Shown piece by piece: positions 6,462 to 15,771 of a stretch of DNA of 64,000 bases (positions are counted from its first letter, which is position 1; every line of letters begins with the position of its first letter). The position numbers and the translations under genes are program-made. The stretch comes from Thermococcaceae archaeon (lineage in GTDB: Archaea > Methanobacteriota_B > Thermococci > Thermococcales > Thermococcaceae): NCBI GenBank assembly GCA_030156945.1, contig JASGLT010000001.1, forward strand, positions 62,001 through 126,000, given 5' to 3'. The notes under the pieces are model-generated. The model saw only the letters and a program-made list of their open reading frames with translations. It did no database searches and had not been told where the DNA came from.

Positions 6462-8333
6462 TCACTCCTTCTCCCCCTTCAGAATCTTCTCGACCTCAAA
6501 GCCCTCCTCATACTTCTTCAGCTTCCTCTCGAAGAACTCGATGAAGAGCTTGTAGCGCTTGGCCCTGTGCTTCGGGCTTCCGCGGATGCTGTGGCCGTGG
6601 GCACCGCGCCTGAATATGGCTATGTACGCCTCCTTTCCGAGGTCTTTCAGAACGTTGTAGAACATCAGGCTTTGGTCGAGCGGGCAACGGTAGTCCTCGA
6701 GGCTGTGGATCAGCATGAGCGGCGCCTTCACCCTCTCGGCGTAGAACAGGGGGCTGAGCTTCCTGTAGTTCTCGTTTTCGAGCGGGTTAGGGCCGATGAC
6801 CTCGACATCAAGCCATAGGCCAACGTCGGAGAATGCATAGCTGGTGAGCCAGTAGCTTATACCGTTCTCACTTATACCAGCCTTGAAGAGGTCTGACTGT
6901 GTTACCGCCCAGTTCGTCATATAACCTCCATAGCTTATGCCCGTTATACCAACCCTCTCGCGGTCTGCCTGGGGCTCGAGCTTGAAGAACTCCTCGATTC
7001 CAGCCATAATGTCCTCGAAGTCCTCCAAGCCCGTTCTTTCGAGAACTCTCAAAGCGAAGTCTTCTGTATAGCCGTTGCTCCCGCGCGGGTTCACAAAGAC
7101 GATGTAGTATCCTTTGCTTGCCATCAGCTGCATCTCGTACTTGAAGTAGTGGCCGTACATTCCCTTAGGCCCGCCGTGGACGAAGACTATAACGGGGGCT
7201 TTCTCGTCCTCCTTGAGTTCAGGCTTAATGTACCAGCCGTCTATCTCGAGGTCTTTGCTCTTGAACCTGAAGTGCCTCGGCTCGAAGGTCTTTAGCTTTT
7301 CAAAGATGGGCCCGTTGTAGTCTGTCAGCTGTCTCAGCTCGCCGTCGTAGAGGTAGAGCTCCCTTAGCCTCGTTGCAGTCTCGATGAGGAGTGCCACCCT
7401 TCCGTTGTGAACATCGAAGCCCATTACCCAGTGGTCGCCGACGATGAGCGGCTTAACCTCGCTGTCCCAGAGGTAAAGGTTGACCTTTCCAGCGTCGGGA
7501 ACCGTGAAGTATACCTTACCATCGTCGAGCTTTGCACTCCCGGTGTTGAGCGGGCCTTCGTACACGGGCTTAAGCTCGCCGTCCCAGAGATAGAGCCAGT
7601 CGTGCCCGCTCATGAACTTCTTCTCCCTCTTTCCGTGGAGGAGGATGGCCTTTCCGTCGGAATCAACGGCCTCGAATGAGACCCTCTCGAAGAGCTTTTC
7701 CTCCTCGCCGTCCTTCCAGAGGTAGATGTCGTAGAACTTGAAGAGCGCCGGCTTACTCCCCTCCCTGTGCGGGACGTTGATAACTACTCCATCGCCGTGC
7801 CATACCCCGCTGGAAAAGCGCGGCTTCTCGAACTCCTCAAGGATTTCTTCGCTCTCCGTGTCAAGTATCCAGAACGTAGTCTTCTCGCCGTCGAGAAAGC
7901 CCATGTTGTCGAACCAGACGGGAACGTCGTCGTCGAAGACGAAGTCCTCATCGTCCCTCCTCTTGAAGCCCACAACGAGAAGCCTCCTCGAGTCGTCGTT
8001 CCACTGGACTGAGCGGACGTTTTTGGCCGAGAGGACTTTCTTTGCGCTGAGGGTCTCCATGTCGGCAACCCATATCTCACTCTCCTTCTTCTCCTCGTTG
8101 GAACGCATGAAGGCGAGCTTTTTCCCGTCCGGAGAAATCCTCGGCATTGAGGCGTTCTCAACGAACCTCCTGGCACCGCTCTCAAGATCCTCAACGACGA
8201 CGGTGCTCTCGTATTTGTTGTCCTTCATGTTGACCTTCGTGAGAACGTAGGCAACTTTGCTCCCCCTTATCCTCGGGTCGCCGAGGTAGGCGAACTTAGA
8301 AAAGGTCTTATCGTTCCATTCGATACTGCTCAT
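6462..8333 (-). CDS. S9 family peptidase (acylaminoacyl-peptidase-like)
   Basis: A 623-residue serine peptidase of the prolyl oligopeptidase clan: a beta-propeller N-terminal half (about 1-350) gating an alpha/beta-hydrolase domain. The catalytic triad is visible as Ser in GISYGGY, Asp in HSLEDYRCP and His in RRGAHGHS. It probably releases acylated or short peptides in the cytoplasm. The start has GGTGATATCGTC before ATG and a TATA box at about 8362-8372. The length is typical for the family. Confidence 0.92.
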   Translation of the reverse strand: MSSIEWNDKTFSKFAYLGDPRIRGSKVAYVLTKVNMKDNKYESTVVVEDLESGARRFVENASMPRISPDGKKLAFMRSNEEKKESEIWVADMETLSAKKVLSAKNVRSVQWNDDSRRLLVVGFKRRDDEDFVFDDDVPVWFDNMGFLDGEKTTFWILDTESEEILEEFEKPRFSSGVWHGDGVVINVPHREGSKPALFKFYDIYLWKDGEEEKLFERVSFEAVDSDGKAILLHGKREKKFMSGHDWLYLWDGELKPVYEGPLNTGSAKLDDGKVYFTVPDAGKVNLYLWDSEVKPLIVGDHWVMGFDVHNGRVALLIETATRLRELYLYDGELRQLTDYNGPIFEKLKTFEPRHFRFKSKDLEIDGWYIKPELKEDEKAPVIVFVHGGPKGMYGHYFKYEMQLMASKGYYIVFVNPRGSNGYTEDFALRVLERTGLEDFEDIMAGIEEFFKLEPQADRERVGITGISYGGYMTNWAVTQSDLFKAGISENGISYWLTSYAFSDVGLWLDVEVIGPNPLENENYRKLSPLFYAERVKAPLMLIHSLEDYRCPLDQSLMFYNVLKDLGKEAYIAIFRRGAHGHSIRGSPKHRAKRYKLFIEFFERKLKKYEEGFEVEKILKGEKE

Positions 8334-8415
8334 GACGATATCACCGAATTATGTTTGAGCCGAAGCTTATATCGTTTGCGGAAGGTTTTAAACTCCTCAA
8401 ACCTATGTTCTCCTC

Positions 8416-8745
8416 ATGAAGGAGACAACAGCTGTTGGGCTCATACTCGCAGTGGGCGTCGGAATTGCCCTGCTAACAAGGAGCTATCTGGGAGTTGCAA
8501 TAGCAGCGCTCGGAATTCCAGCGTATCTGGCCTATACAGCGAGGGAGCAGAACATTCTGGCGAAGTCCAGGCTCTACGACAGAGACCTATTCGTCATGAT
8601 AATCATCGCAGTTGCAGTTATAGTCGCCTTCGACCGCCTGTGGGATCCAAGACTTGGGCTGATAGCCATGGCGATTGCAGCACCGCTGATAGCCCTATAC
8701 ACCGACAGGTTAAAGGCGAGAAAGGAGGGCGAAAAGTCCGGATAG
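8416..8745 (+). CDS. Small integral membrane protein
   Basis: A 109-residue protein with four predicted membrane spans (residues about 7-24, 27-42, 59-75 and 81-95) and a basic tail. I do not recognise a family. A TATA-like TTTTAAA at about 8383-8390 is roughly 28 nt before the ATG and no ribosome site is evident, suggesting a leaderless mRNA. Its 3' end overlaps the convergent kinase gene by 36 nt. Confidence 0.7.
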   Translation: MKETTAVGLILAVGVGIALLTRSYLGVAIAALGIPAYLAYTAREQNILAKSRLYDRDLFVMIIIAVAVIVAFDRLWDPRLGLIAMAIAAPLIALYTDRLKARKEGEKSG

Positions 8746-9357
8746 TGTCCTTTTTCTCTTGTATACCTTCAATTTTTCCCGCATTTCCCTTATAAATGCC
8801 TCATCAATACCGAACTTTTCCCTAACCCGTTTAGAAATGGCGTTGTCGCTTAGGAAGAGCATCGCCATAGCAGAAGTTAGATTTTTAGGCTTTCTCCATC
8901 CAGCTTTCTCGAAATCTATAATGTAAACCCTATCACCGATTATTATGTGCTTTCCCCCCTGTATCTGCCCGTGGTCAAGCCCCAACCTGTCCAAAAGGGC
9001 CGTTTTTTCGACTATCTCAAAGAGGTGTCGCTTTTCAATGTTAGCGTGAAGAAGCATCTCCCCATCGGCAAACTCTCTTATGAGGTATTCAAGCCCTTCA
9101 AAAGTGCCGTAGTCCACGAGAGAAGGTGTTACGCGGAAGGGTGCTATCCTTCTTATCACCTCGGCCTCCTTCGAGAAGTTGCGCCTCGGCGAGTCCGGCC
9201 TCTGGAGCTTTATTATGACTTCTTTTTCATGTAAGCGGCCCCTGAAGATAATACTCGTTGTACCCTTGCCGTAAGGTCTAAGGTTTTCGAATCCCTGGCT
9301 TTTTAGATGGGAGTAAAATCGCTCCAACCGAGCCCCACTTATCAGGTGTTCAAACAT
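8710..9357 (-). CDS. Atypical protein kinase (RIO/Bud32-like)
   Basis: A compact kinase-fold protein with a Gly-rich start (PYGKGTTSIIFRG), an invariant Lys in VIIKLQRP, a catalytic loop LDHGQIQGGKH and DFE in place of DFG. This matches the small archaeal Ser/Thr kinases grouped with RIO and Bud32. ATG 9357 is preferred over the longer frame from 9411, because an A/T box at about 9385-9394 lies the right distance upstream. The target is unknown. Confidence 0.75.
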   Translation of the reverse strand: MFEHLISGARLERFYSHLKSQGFENLRPYGKGTTSIIFRGRLHEKEVIIKLQRPDSPRRNFSKEAEVIRRIAPFRVTPSLVDYGTFEGLEYLIREFADGEMLLHANIEKRHLFEIVEKTALLDRLGLDHGQIQGGKHIIIGDRVYIIDFEKAGWRKPKNLTSAMAMLFLSDNAISKRVREKFGIDEAFIREMREKLKVYKRKRTLSGLFALLSRL

Positions 9358-9409
9358 ACGCCTCGATAAACTTAAATAGTCCGGGAATAAAATAGTTTTG
9401 GTGATACCC

Positions 9410-9640
9410 ATGGTGACGGCTTTTATTTTGATGATGGTTACGGCTGCCGGAAAAGAAAGGGAAGTTATGGAGAAGCTCCTCGCAATGCCCGAGGTTAAGG
9501 AGGCTTACTTTGTTTACGGGGAGTACGACCTCGTAGTTAAGGTCGAAACCAAGACGCTAAAGGACCTTGACCAGTTCATAACCGAGAAGATAAGGCGCAT
9601 GCCCGAGATCCAGATGACCTCGACGATGATAGCCATCTGA
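9410..9640 (+). CDS. Stand-alone RAM (Lrp/AsnC effector-binding) domain protein
   Basis: A 76-residue protein that is only the ligand-binding/oligomerisation domain of Lrp/AsnC regulators, without helix-turn-helix. The signature includes VMEKLLAMPEVKEAYFVYGEYD and VVKVETKTLKDLDQFI. Such demi-FFRPs can assemble with full-length Lrp proteins or sense amino acids. The start is set by GGTGAT six nt before ATG 9410. A TATA-like CTTAAATAG lies at 9371-9379. Confidence 0.88.
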   Translation: MVTAFILMMVTAAGKEREVMEKLLAMPEVKEAYFVYGEYDLVVKVETKTLKDLDQFITEKIRRMPEIQMTSTMIAI

Positions 9641-9706
9641 GTCTCCGTATCTTTTTTCTCATTGCTCGGTACCTTTTTTAGTCAGCTCCTGTCCCGACCA
9701 GACTCC

Positions 9707-11254
9707 TCACCTCAAGTCCGCCTTTCTAAACTTCAGCCACGAGGCCGCAAGGTAAAGCAGTGTTGGAATCACAATCAGTGATAGATTACTCTTGTGATTT
9801 AAAAGACTAACTAACGGCCCTGGCGGCAGTACTTTCTTCGGAGACACCGCCGATGCTAAGACAGAGTGCTGAACCTCTGGAACCGGGAAGTAGAGGGCCT
9901 TTCTCGTGAACTCTTCAGAGCGTCCAAACACTGCCATAAATGCTATCGGTACTGCGAAGTCCAGCAGGAAGGCCAGCAGGATTGAGGTTAGGAGTGCTTT
10001 TCTGCCCCCTGTGAGGGTTGAGAGCAGGTAGCCGAGGGCAAGGTAGTAGAGGAGCGAGAGGAAGACCAGAACTCCGAAGACGAGCCCAATTTCAACGGCC
10101 CTCCTTCCACCCCCGAGGTGAACGGCGTAGGCGATGAGAACCCCCGCGTAAAGGGCCGTTCCGAGGAAGACCGCCACCATGTCACTCAGGAGCGTTCCCA
10201 AGAAGAAGTCCTTTCTCCTTAGGGGCTTGCTGAGCAGGACTCTGGCAGTTCCGTTCTCTATGGTCGAGCTTATTGAAAGCGTCCCGAGCGGGAGAACCAC
10301 GAGGGGCAGGGGAACCCCGCTTAGGTTGAAAATGAGCGAGTTCAAAAGGCCTGCAGGGCCGTAGTGAGTGTAGCCTTTGCTGAGGGAGGGTAACTTCATC
10401 AGTGCCATCAAGCCTGAGAAAACTGCAAAGGCAATGAAGCGCTTGCTCTGCAGGCTCAGACCGAGGAAAACTCCGTAAAGCCCGCGCAGTGGGGAGGAGA
10501 CACCCACGGGCACTTCCGCGGGTAGGGATCTGGATCCTCTGAGCTCCGTCAGTCTGAAGAGCTCCATTCCAGCGATTGAGAGGGCAAGTGAGAGGGCTAA
10601 AAGCTCTCCAACGGGTCTGTGAGATATCAAGATTTCACTTTCAATAGAAAGAACCTTTCCAAGATAAACCGTCGGGATAAACGAATAGTCTAGCTCTCCC
10701 GCGAGGGCAAGGATGACGAAGGCCCCGAGGCCGAGAACGACTCCGAAGTCTCGGGAGGTCGCGAGCGGGAGCAGGAGGAGGGCGATTCCGATTACACCGA
10801 TCAGCGAGAGCGAGAGTGCGAGCGAGCCGAGAACGTAGTCCCTGACCTCGAAGCCGTGAAGGAACATCGCGAGCGCTCCGGAGAGTACCATCCCCGTGAT
10901 GGAAGCTAAGGCGAGCTTTAACCCCTCAATGACCCAGTTGAGGAAGTAGCGCCTTCTCGTTAGCGGCTTTGAGAGCATCAGGACCAAGTTGCCGCGCTCA
11001 AAGTCCGAGCCGAAGCGCGAGAGGAGCAGAACCAGGAAGACGGGAACCAAAAGATACTTGAAAAAGCTGGGAAGCCACTTCCTCAGAAGTTCGAGCGTCA
11101 CTAAGTAGCCAAGCTTTTCTGGGGGGAGTGTTATGTTGTGGACGCTGAAATAGTATAGCTCCAGCTCTACTCCGATGGCTGGGAAGAGGGAGATGAGGAA
11201 GACGATAACTGGATGGTTCGTTCTGATCCGTTTCATCAGTTTGATCCCTTTCAT
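9707..11254 (-). CDS. ABC-2 type permease, large
   Basis: A 515-residue polytopic membrane protein with two repeats of the ABC-2 permease signature (LSKPLTRRRYF and LLSKPLRRKDF), so it looks like two fused permease units. It would form a membrane channel for an ABC exporter. The start overlaps the stop of the upstream permease gene (ATGA). No ATP-binding protein is encoded beside it. The substrate is unknown. Confidence 0.78.
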   Translation of the reverse strand: MKGIKLMKRIRTNHPVIVFLISLFPAIGVELELYYFSVHNITLPPEKLGYLVTLELLRKWLPSFFKYLLVPVFLVLLLSRFGSDFERGNLVLMLSKPLTRRRYFLNWVIEGLKLALASITGMVLSGALAMFLHGFEVRDYVLGSLALSLSLIGVIGIALLLLPLATSRDFGVVLGLGAFVILALAGELDYSFIPTVYLGKVLSIESEILISHRPVGELLALSLALSIAGMELFRLTELRGSRSLPAEVPVGVSSPLRGLYGVFLGLSLQSKRFIAFAVFSGLMALMKLPSLSKGYTHYGPAGLLNSLIFNLSGVPLPLVVLPLGTLSISSTIENGTARVLLSKPLRRKDFFLGTLLSDMVAVFLGTALYAGVLIAYAVHLGGGRRAVEIGLVFGVLVFLSLLYYLALGYLLSTLTGGRKALLTSILLAFLLDFAVPIAFMAVFGRSEEFTRKALYFPVPEVQHSVLASAVSPKKVLPPGPLVSLLNHKSNLSLIVIPTLLYLAASWLKFRKADLR

Positions 11255-12483
11255 TTAACCACGCCCCTAAGCTCGATTCTGAGAGCGCGCAGGTGGATAA
11301 GGAGTATAACAGGTAGCGTGAGAATAAGGAACAAGACGGCAACGAGGATTGAGCTCTCCTGGAGCGTTGGACTCATCAAAAGCCCTAAAAACGGGAGCAC
11401 TACGAGCGCCAGTTTCCTGCTGAACAATCCTATGAGAAAAACGACTGAAGACGTGAACAGAACCACTGGGAAGGAGGGGCCAAAAACAGGTGTGAAAAGG
11501 GTAAAAACGGCCGAAACCACGAGGAAACGCCCAGTTATATATGTCCTTCTTACGGGTTTGCTGAGGATTAGGGAGTAATCTTCCGAGAGGACCTCCAGCA
11601 CTACCAGGGGGAGGAGGAATAGGGAGAAGAACGCCTTAAGAGTTCCCTCAACCGGAAGGATTAACACCATGAAGAGCGCGAGGAACGCTCTCGAAGCCCA
11701 GAGGGCCGCCACCTCCTTCCGAACCCACCAGGGGAGCGATTGGACGTACAGTGATGGGAGTGTCGGTCTTAGAAGTCCGCCTGGTTCGAGGCGGAGGAAA
11801 GTAAGGAGGGAAACCGCGAGTAGAAGGGCCGTAAAGCCAAGAGAAATCCCAAACCTGAGAAACGCGTCTTTCCAATCTCCATCCGCAACGTCGCGGGCAA
11901 AGAGTTCGAGCTGGACGCCGGGTGAGAAGAACGCCATATTGCCGTACTCCTTTTCGAGGGAGTGCACGATGGCAGAGTACTCAGCTTTTTTGGCCTCGTA
12001 ATCAGCAAAGGTCTCGATTCCCAGCGCTTTCTGAGCGTTGTCTTGGGCCTTCATATCTATGTAGCCCATTGGGACGAACGTCAGAAAGAGGAAAATCACA
12101 GTCCCCACGAGGACGACCTTCTTCGAGTTTTTGAGGAAAAACGCGGTTAGGTATCCCATTGGAAGGAAGGGGAGGGCAAACAAGGCATAGAGGGCGCTTA
12201 TGGGCTTTATGGCTGCAGGGAGGAATACAAAAAGGGACAGTGTGATGTGGGAGAGGAGGAGTCCAATGAAGAGCCTAATCCTTTGAATAGGTTTTGAAAG
12301 CAGTGTTTCAATCCCCTCGGAGATGCCCATCGGAAAAACCGAGGAAAGCAGGAAGCCGAGGACTAAGTAAGGAATTATGGGTGAGATTTCACTATCAATG
12401 AGCGTGGAGATTAGGGTTAAGACCGATGCAACCAGGAGGGGTCTTGAGAGCCGCCGTATTTCGATTTTGAGGATGGTCAGCAT
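11251..12483 (-). CDS. ABC-2 type permease
   Basis: A 410-residue membrane protein also carrying the ABC-2 motif twice (LLSKPIQRIRLF and ILSKPVRRTYI) amid about a dozen hydrophobic spans. It is a paralogue of the downstream permease and translationally coupled to it. ATG 12483 is chosen because GAGGTGAT precedes it; the frame is open further up. The ATPase usually found first in such operons is missing; 12484-12779 holds no gene. Confidence 0.78.
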   Translation of the reverse strand: MLTILKIEIRRLSRPLLVASVLTLISTLIDSEISPIIPYLVLGFLLSSVFPMGISEGIETLLSKPIQRIRLFIGLLLSHITLSLFVFLPAAIKPISALYALFALPFLPMGYLTAFFLKNSKKVVLVGTVIFLFLTFVPMGYIDMKAQDNAQKALGIETFADYEAKKAEYSAIVHSLEKEYGNMAFFSPGVQLELFARDVADGDWKDAFLRFGISLGFTALLLAVSLLTFLRLEPGGLLRPTLPSLYVQSLPWWVRKEVAALWASRAFLALFMVLILPVEGTLKAFFSLFLLPLVVLEVLSEDYSLILSKPVRRTYITGRFLVVSAVFTLFTPVFGPSFPVVLFTSSVVFLIGLFSRKLALVVLPFLGLLMSPTLQESSILVAVLFLILTLPVILLIHLRALRIELRGVVK

Positions 12484-12779
12484 TTTATCACCTCTCGGAC
12501 GTAATCCGGATTTGGCGGGAAGCTTGAAGGCTAGTGGGCTACTTTTCACATCTCTAAAAACCTCAAGACTACTCCTAAGATGTCCTTCATTCCCATCGAG
12601 AAAAGTTAGAAGGGGGACTTAAAAATTTACCTCTCGTCTATTCCCCCCACGCGCTTTATCCCCCTCGGCATTCTTAGTCCCTTTGAACACCGCTAGGGAC
12701 ATGGGATAATGGACTGGCCGGCATCGTAGGGGGTACACTCAAATCTTGACTCTAATTTTGTAAGGAAGGTACGGCATGA

Positions 12780-13964
12780 TCACAGCCGTGGCTGCCACTG
12801 ATCAACGTCCTCCTTGAGCACGCTCGAAACCGCGATTGCAAAGAACGCTATTACCACCGCGGAGACTAGGACTGCCCACCAGTAGCGACCCATCAATGCT
12901 CCCTGCTTGAGAAGTTCTGAGGTGTAAGAGCCCCAATTAGTGCCCGGAATAATGTTGAACAGACCTAACACAGAAACAAACGCCACCACCCTGGGGAAGA
13001 GCATGCTGACGTAGGAAAGCGTATAACTGAGCACGAGGGGGAGAATGTGCCTGGATATTATGTAAACATCCGAGGCACCCATACTTTTGCTGGCCGCAAT
13101 GTACTCCTGAACTTTCTCATTTTCCACTATGCCCCGTACTGAGTTGGAGTACTGGCTGAAAAAGAAGAGCGCTATGATGATCCCGGCGAGCCAATCCGGA
13201 ATAATGAGTTTAGTGTACGCTCCCACCTTGGAAACGGCGTATATCATTACCAGGACGAGGGGGATTGCCGGTATTGAATGAAACGCCTCCACCAGCACCC
13301 TCGCAGCGTCACCGACAACGTTGGAGTAATAGCCGGACATCACGCCAAAGGGCAGGCCTATGACTATAACGAACAGCACTGCAAAGCCAGCGAGCACAAT
13401 AGTTCCCCATGTGGCCCGTACAAAGCCGACCCATAGGTCCCTGCCATATCCGTCGGTACCCAACAGGCCGTAGGCGTTGCCGAATAGAACTGACTCTCCA
13501 GATTCAACTCTAATTGTGTAGTCCCCCATCAAAAGAGTCCCATCTCCAGAGAGGAAGAGAATCTGAGCAGGCTCGTGAAGAACAATACTACCCTCATCGA
13601 GGCCCAGCTCCCTTCCGAAGGCTTTGACTTGGGCGGCCAAGGTGACGTTGGAGTTGATGCTTCCCGTTCCCGAAAGCCTGATTGAAAGGCCATCAGGACG
13701 GATTATGAGGAGGGTGGCGTTTGAAAGCACCAGGTTGGTCGGCAGGGTTCTCACTGACACAACGAGCTCTTCTCCCTCGCTCAATTTAAGCGACACCATG
13801 TCTGCCCTTGGATGCCAAACGGGGAGGGCGTTTTTTGGATAGTCGACCCAATAAAGCCTATCGTCCCAGTGCTTCATCTCCTCTGAAGAAACCGAGCTAC
13901 GTGCGCCCAGCATGAACACGATAAAAACGGCCACCATCATGAGCCCCCGCTTGTTCACCCTCAT
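12780..13964 (-). CDS. Peptide-type ABC permease (DppC/OppC-like) with extra N-terminal domain
   Basis: The C-terminal ~210 residues are a binding-protein-dependent permease with the coupling motif EYIAASKSMGASDVYIISRH. Before it is an unusual ~150-residue outside domain (about 30-180) following one N-terminal span; ordinary DppC has only a short loop there. The start overlaps the DppB-like stop (ATGA). No binding protein or ATPase gene is adjacent, so the partners must be elsewhere or lost. Confidence 0.8.
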   Translation of the reverse strand: MRVNKRGLMMVAVFIVFMLGARSSVSSEEMKHWDDRLYWVDYPKNALPVWHPRADMVSLKLSEGEELVVSVRTLPTNLVLSNATLLIIRPDGLSIRLSGTGSINSNVTLAAQVKAFGRELGLDEGSIVLHEPAQILFLSGDGTLLMGDYTIRVESGESVLFGNAYGLLGTDGYGRDLWVGFVRATWGTIVLAGFAVLFVIVIGLPFGVMSGYYSNVVGDAARVLVEAFHSIPAIPLVLVMIYAVSKVGAYTKLIIPDWLAGIIIALFFFSQYSNSVRGIVENEKVQEYIAASKSMGASDVYIISRHILPLVLSYTLSYVSMLFPRVVAFVSVLGLFNIIPGTNWGSYTSELLKQGALMGRYWWAVLVSAVVIAFFAIAVSSVLKEDVDQWQPRL

Positions 13965-14974
13965 GCCGTAATCCCCCTCGGGTCTAGTCTGGTTTTAAGG
14001 AATTCAACTGCCATAGCGATAATGAGGTTCAGCACTATGAATGCCAAGAGCGGGAATGCAAAGAGGCTGGGGATGAAGTAGAAGGTTTCTGCCATTGAAC
14101 CGGAGAAGCTTGAACCAATCATTTGTCCCAGCCCTCCAAGCTTAAAGAGGTGGTCAACGACGATAACTATGCCCTCGACCTCGATTAGGTGCGAAAACCA
14201 TATGGACAGTGCCGGCACGGATATCGCCCTAAGGGCGGACATCAGAATCCTGTTTTCGGGAAGGCCCATAGCACGTTTGTAACTCACATAGGGGTTGAGA
14301 ACCTCCCTGCTTAACAGAAAGTAGAACTCGACCGCAAGGTACCAAAAAGAGGTCAGGACGACCGTAAGAACGGGAAATAACATGCTCTCAAGAATATCGA
14401 GCAGTTCTGCACCAGGGCCGGGGAATATTAAGAGATCGTTGGGGAGCGGCGAGTAAATGATGAGGAGGATGAAAACAACTCCCGGCCACCAGGCGGGAAT
14501 CCCCAAAACCACCCTGGCAAGGTTATTTAAGATCCCAGCCACCTTAGGACTTTTTAGTGCCCAAAAGGCAACCATGAGCGAGAGCGGGACTAAAATGATC
14601 TCGGAGATAAAGAGGAGAATCAAAGTTCGCAGAAGAGCCTCTTTTCTTGGAATCCTGAACTGATATAACTCAAGTTTTCTCCAAATTTTGTCCTGAGGGG
14701 GTTTTACCGACGATACTAGTGCATTGAAGCCCACAACCACGGAGGGTTTTGTGAGTTCCGGGTACTTCTTGGGAGCTATGTACTTCATGTAGTACTCCTC
14801 CGGCGTCATGCCTAACTTAGGGGCGTTTTTGTAAACCTCAGGATGTTTTAGGATATCGTTTTTTGCCATCTCCCTAAGTCCGGCCTTGACGCCCGTTCCC
14901 ACTAAAAAGGTCACCAGCAAGAGCGTCAGCGTGAACCTGACCGCCACCCGGAGCAGTCCCCGTGCGTTTCTCAA
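13961..14974 (-). CDS. Peptide-type ABC permease (DppB/OppB-like)
   Basis: A 337-residue permease with a first span, a large outside loop (about residues 32-105) and a membrane core with the coupling region NPYVSYKRAMGLPENRILMSA. It pairs with the DppC-like protein to form an oligopeptide or glycan importer channel. The start is TTG, supported by AGGAGGG at 7-nt spacing. It is the first visible gene of its operon; the upstream 300 nt hold only decayed sequence. Confidence 0.8.
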   Translation of the reverse strand: MRNARGLLRVAVRFTLTLLLVTFLVGTGVKAGLREMAKNDILKHPEVYKNAPKLGMTPEEYYMKYIAPKKYPELTKPSVVVGFNALVSSVKPPQDKIWRKLELYQFRIPRKEALLRTLILLFISEIILVPLSLMVAFWALKSPKVAGILNNLARVVLGIPAWWPGVVFILLIIYSPLPNDLLIFPGPGAELLDILESMLFPVLTVVLTSFWYLAVEFYFLLSREVLNPYVSYKRAMGLPENRILMSALRAISVPALSIWFSHLIEVEGIVIVVDHLFKLGGLGQMIGSSFSGSMAETFYFIPSLFAFPLLAFIVLNLIIAMAVEFLKTRLDPRGITA

Positions 14975-15027
14975 TCAAATCCCTCCTATTGCACTCCCCT
15001 ATCAAAAAATAAAAAGTGAAAAACTAT

Positions 15028-15163
15028 TCAAATAATATCCAGCCTTAGGCAATCGGTATCCCTGACTGTTCCGCAGCTTTCCTCCGGACAGAGATCAATC
15101 ACACAGTTCCACTCGGGCTCCGCTGACTAGCTTCCGACATTCAGCTTCTTTAACACCAGGCAT
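15028..15163 (-). pseudogene. Decayed cysteine-rich reading frame
   Basis: In 14975-15275, which otherwise has no gene, one minus frame reads EPEWNCVIDLC, then PEESCGTVRDTDCLRLDII and a stop, with no start codon. Another frame just upstream starts at ATG 15163 behind AAGGGCTG and reads MPGVKEAECRKLVSG. Together they hold five cysteines in about 45 codons. T-rich DNA follows the stop (15001-15025), like an archaeal terminator. It may be the remnant of a small Cys-rich secreted protein, but evidence is thin. Confidence 0.3.
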
Positions 15164-15275
15164 CAGCCCTTTAGGCTTTGCCTTATTGGAATCTCAGCTC
15201 CCATCGCCCTATAGAGGGGAAATGACCTTATCCAAAGGGCTTCATCCCGAATCACTTGACCCGTCTAATCCTACC

Positions 15276-15623
15276 TCACTTTCCTTTTAGACTTATATCG
15301 AGACTTAGGGAATCCCCTCCCTCGTTCCTGATGATAACCTTCCAAGAACCCTCGGGGAGCTTCACGGTCTCCTTAACCTCGGTAACGTTCTCCTTCTTGA
15401 AGATTTCCTTTGATCCGTCCGAGGAGACTATCAGCAGGGTAAACGGGCCGTTTCCAGAGACCTTAACCTCCAAGTCCACCGGCCCCTTGAAGGAGTAACT
15501 GAGTTCCTTATGCGGCCCAACTATCTTGCCCTTTGAGTAGACGAAGTTTCCTCCCTCCATGCATCCGGCAACGAGAGCCACAAGGAGCAAACTGGTTAAA
15601 ACTACGAGGCCCCCTCTACTCAT
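15276..15623 (-). CDS. Small lipoprotein
   Basis: A 115-residue secreted protein with a hydrophobic signal ending in the lipobox-like LVAGC (Cys about residue 21), then a small beta-rich domain (LEVKVSGNGPFTLLIVSSDG, LPEGSWKVIIRNEGG) resembling a carbohydrate- or ligand-binding sandwich. It would be lipid-anchored outside. The function is unknown. The start follows GGGGGATTAAGG. Confidence 0.7.
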   Translation of the reverse strand: MSRGGLVVLTSLLLVALVAGCMEGGNFVYSKGKIVGPHKELSYSFKGPVDLEVKVSGNGPFTLLIVSSDGSKEIFKKENVTEVKETVKLPEGSWKVIIRNEGGDSLSLDISLKGK

Positions 15624-15771
15624 CCTTAATCCCCCGGCCGATAACTAAAATTTCCACAGCAGAAATGATCACGAGACATTATAAATTTTACCCCTCAAGT
15701 GAGATATTGCACTGTATGGATGAGAACAGATAAGTAGCAAAACTAAACAGAATAACAATAAAGAAAAATCC

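Noticed and set aside
8355-8795. A 146-codon plus frame overlapping the small membrane protein
   Set aside because: It is Ser/Arg/His-rich and out of frame with the hydrophobic protein at 8416, which has the TATA box and start.
14975-15275. Structured RNA (RNase P or SRP-like) in the gene-free stretch
   Set aside because: No match to the conserved cores I know of these RNAs; the sequence reads better as decayed coding DNA.
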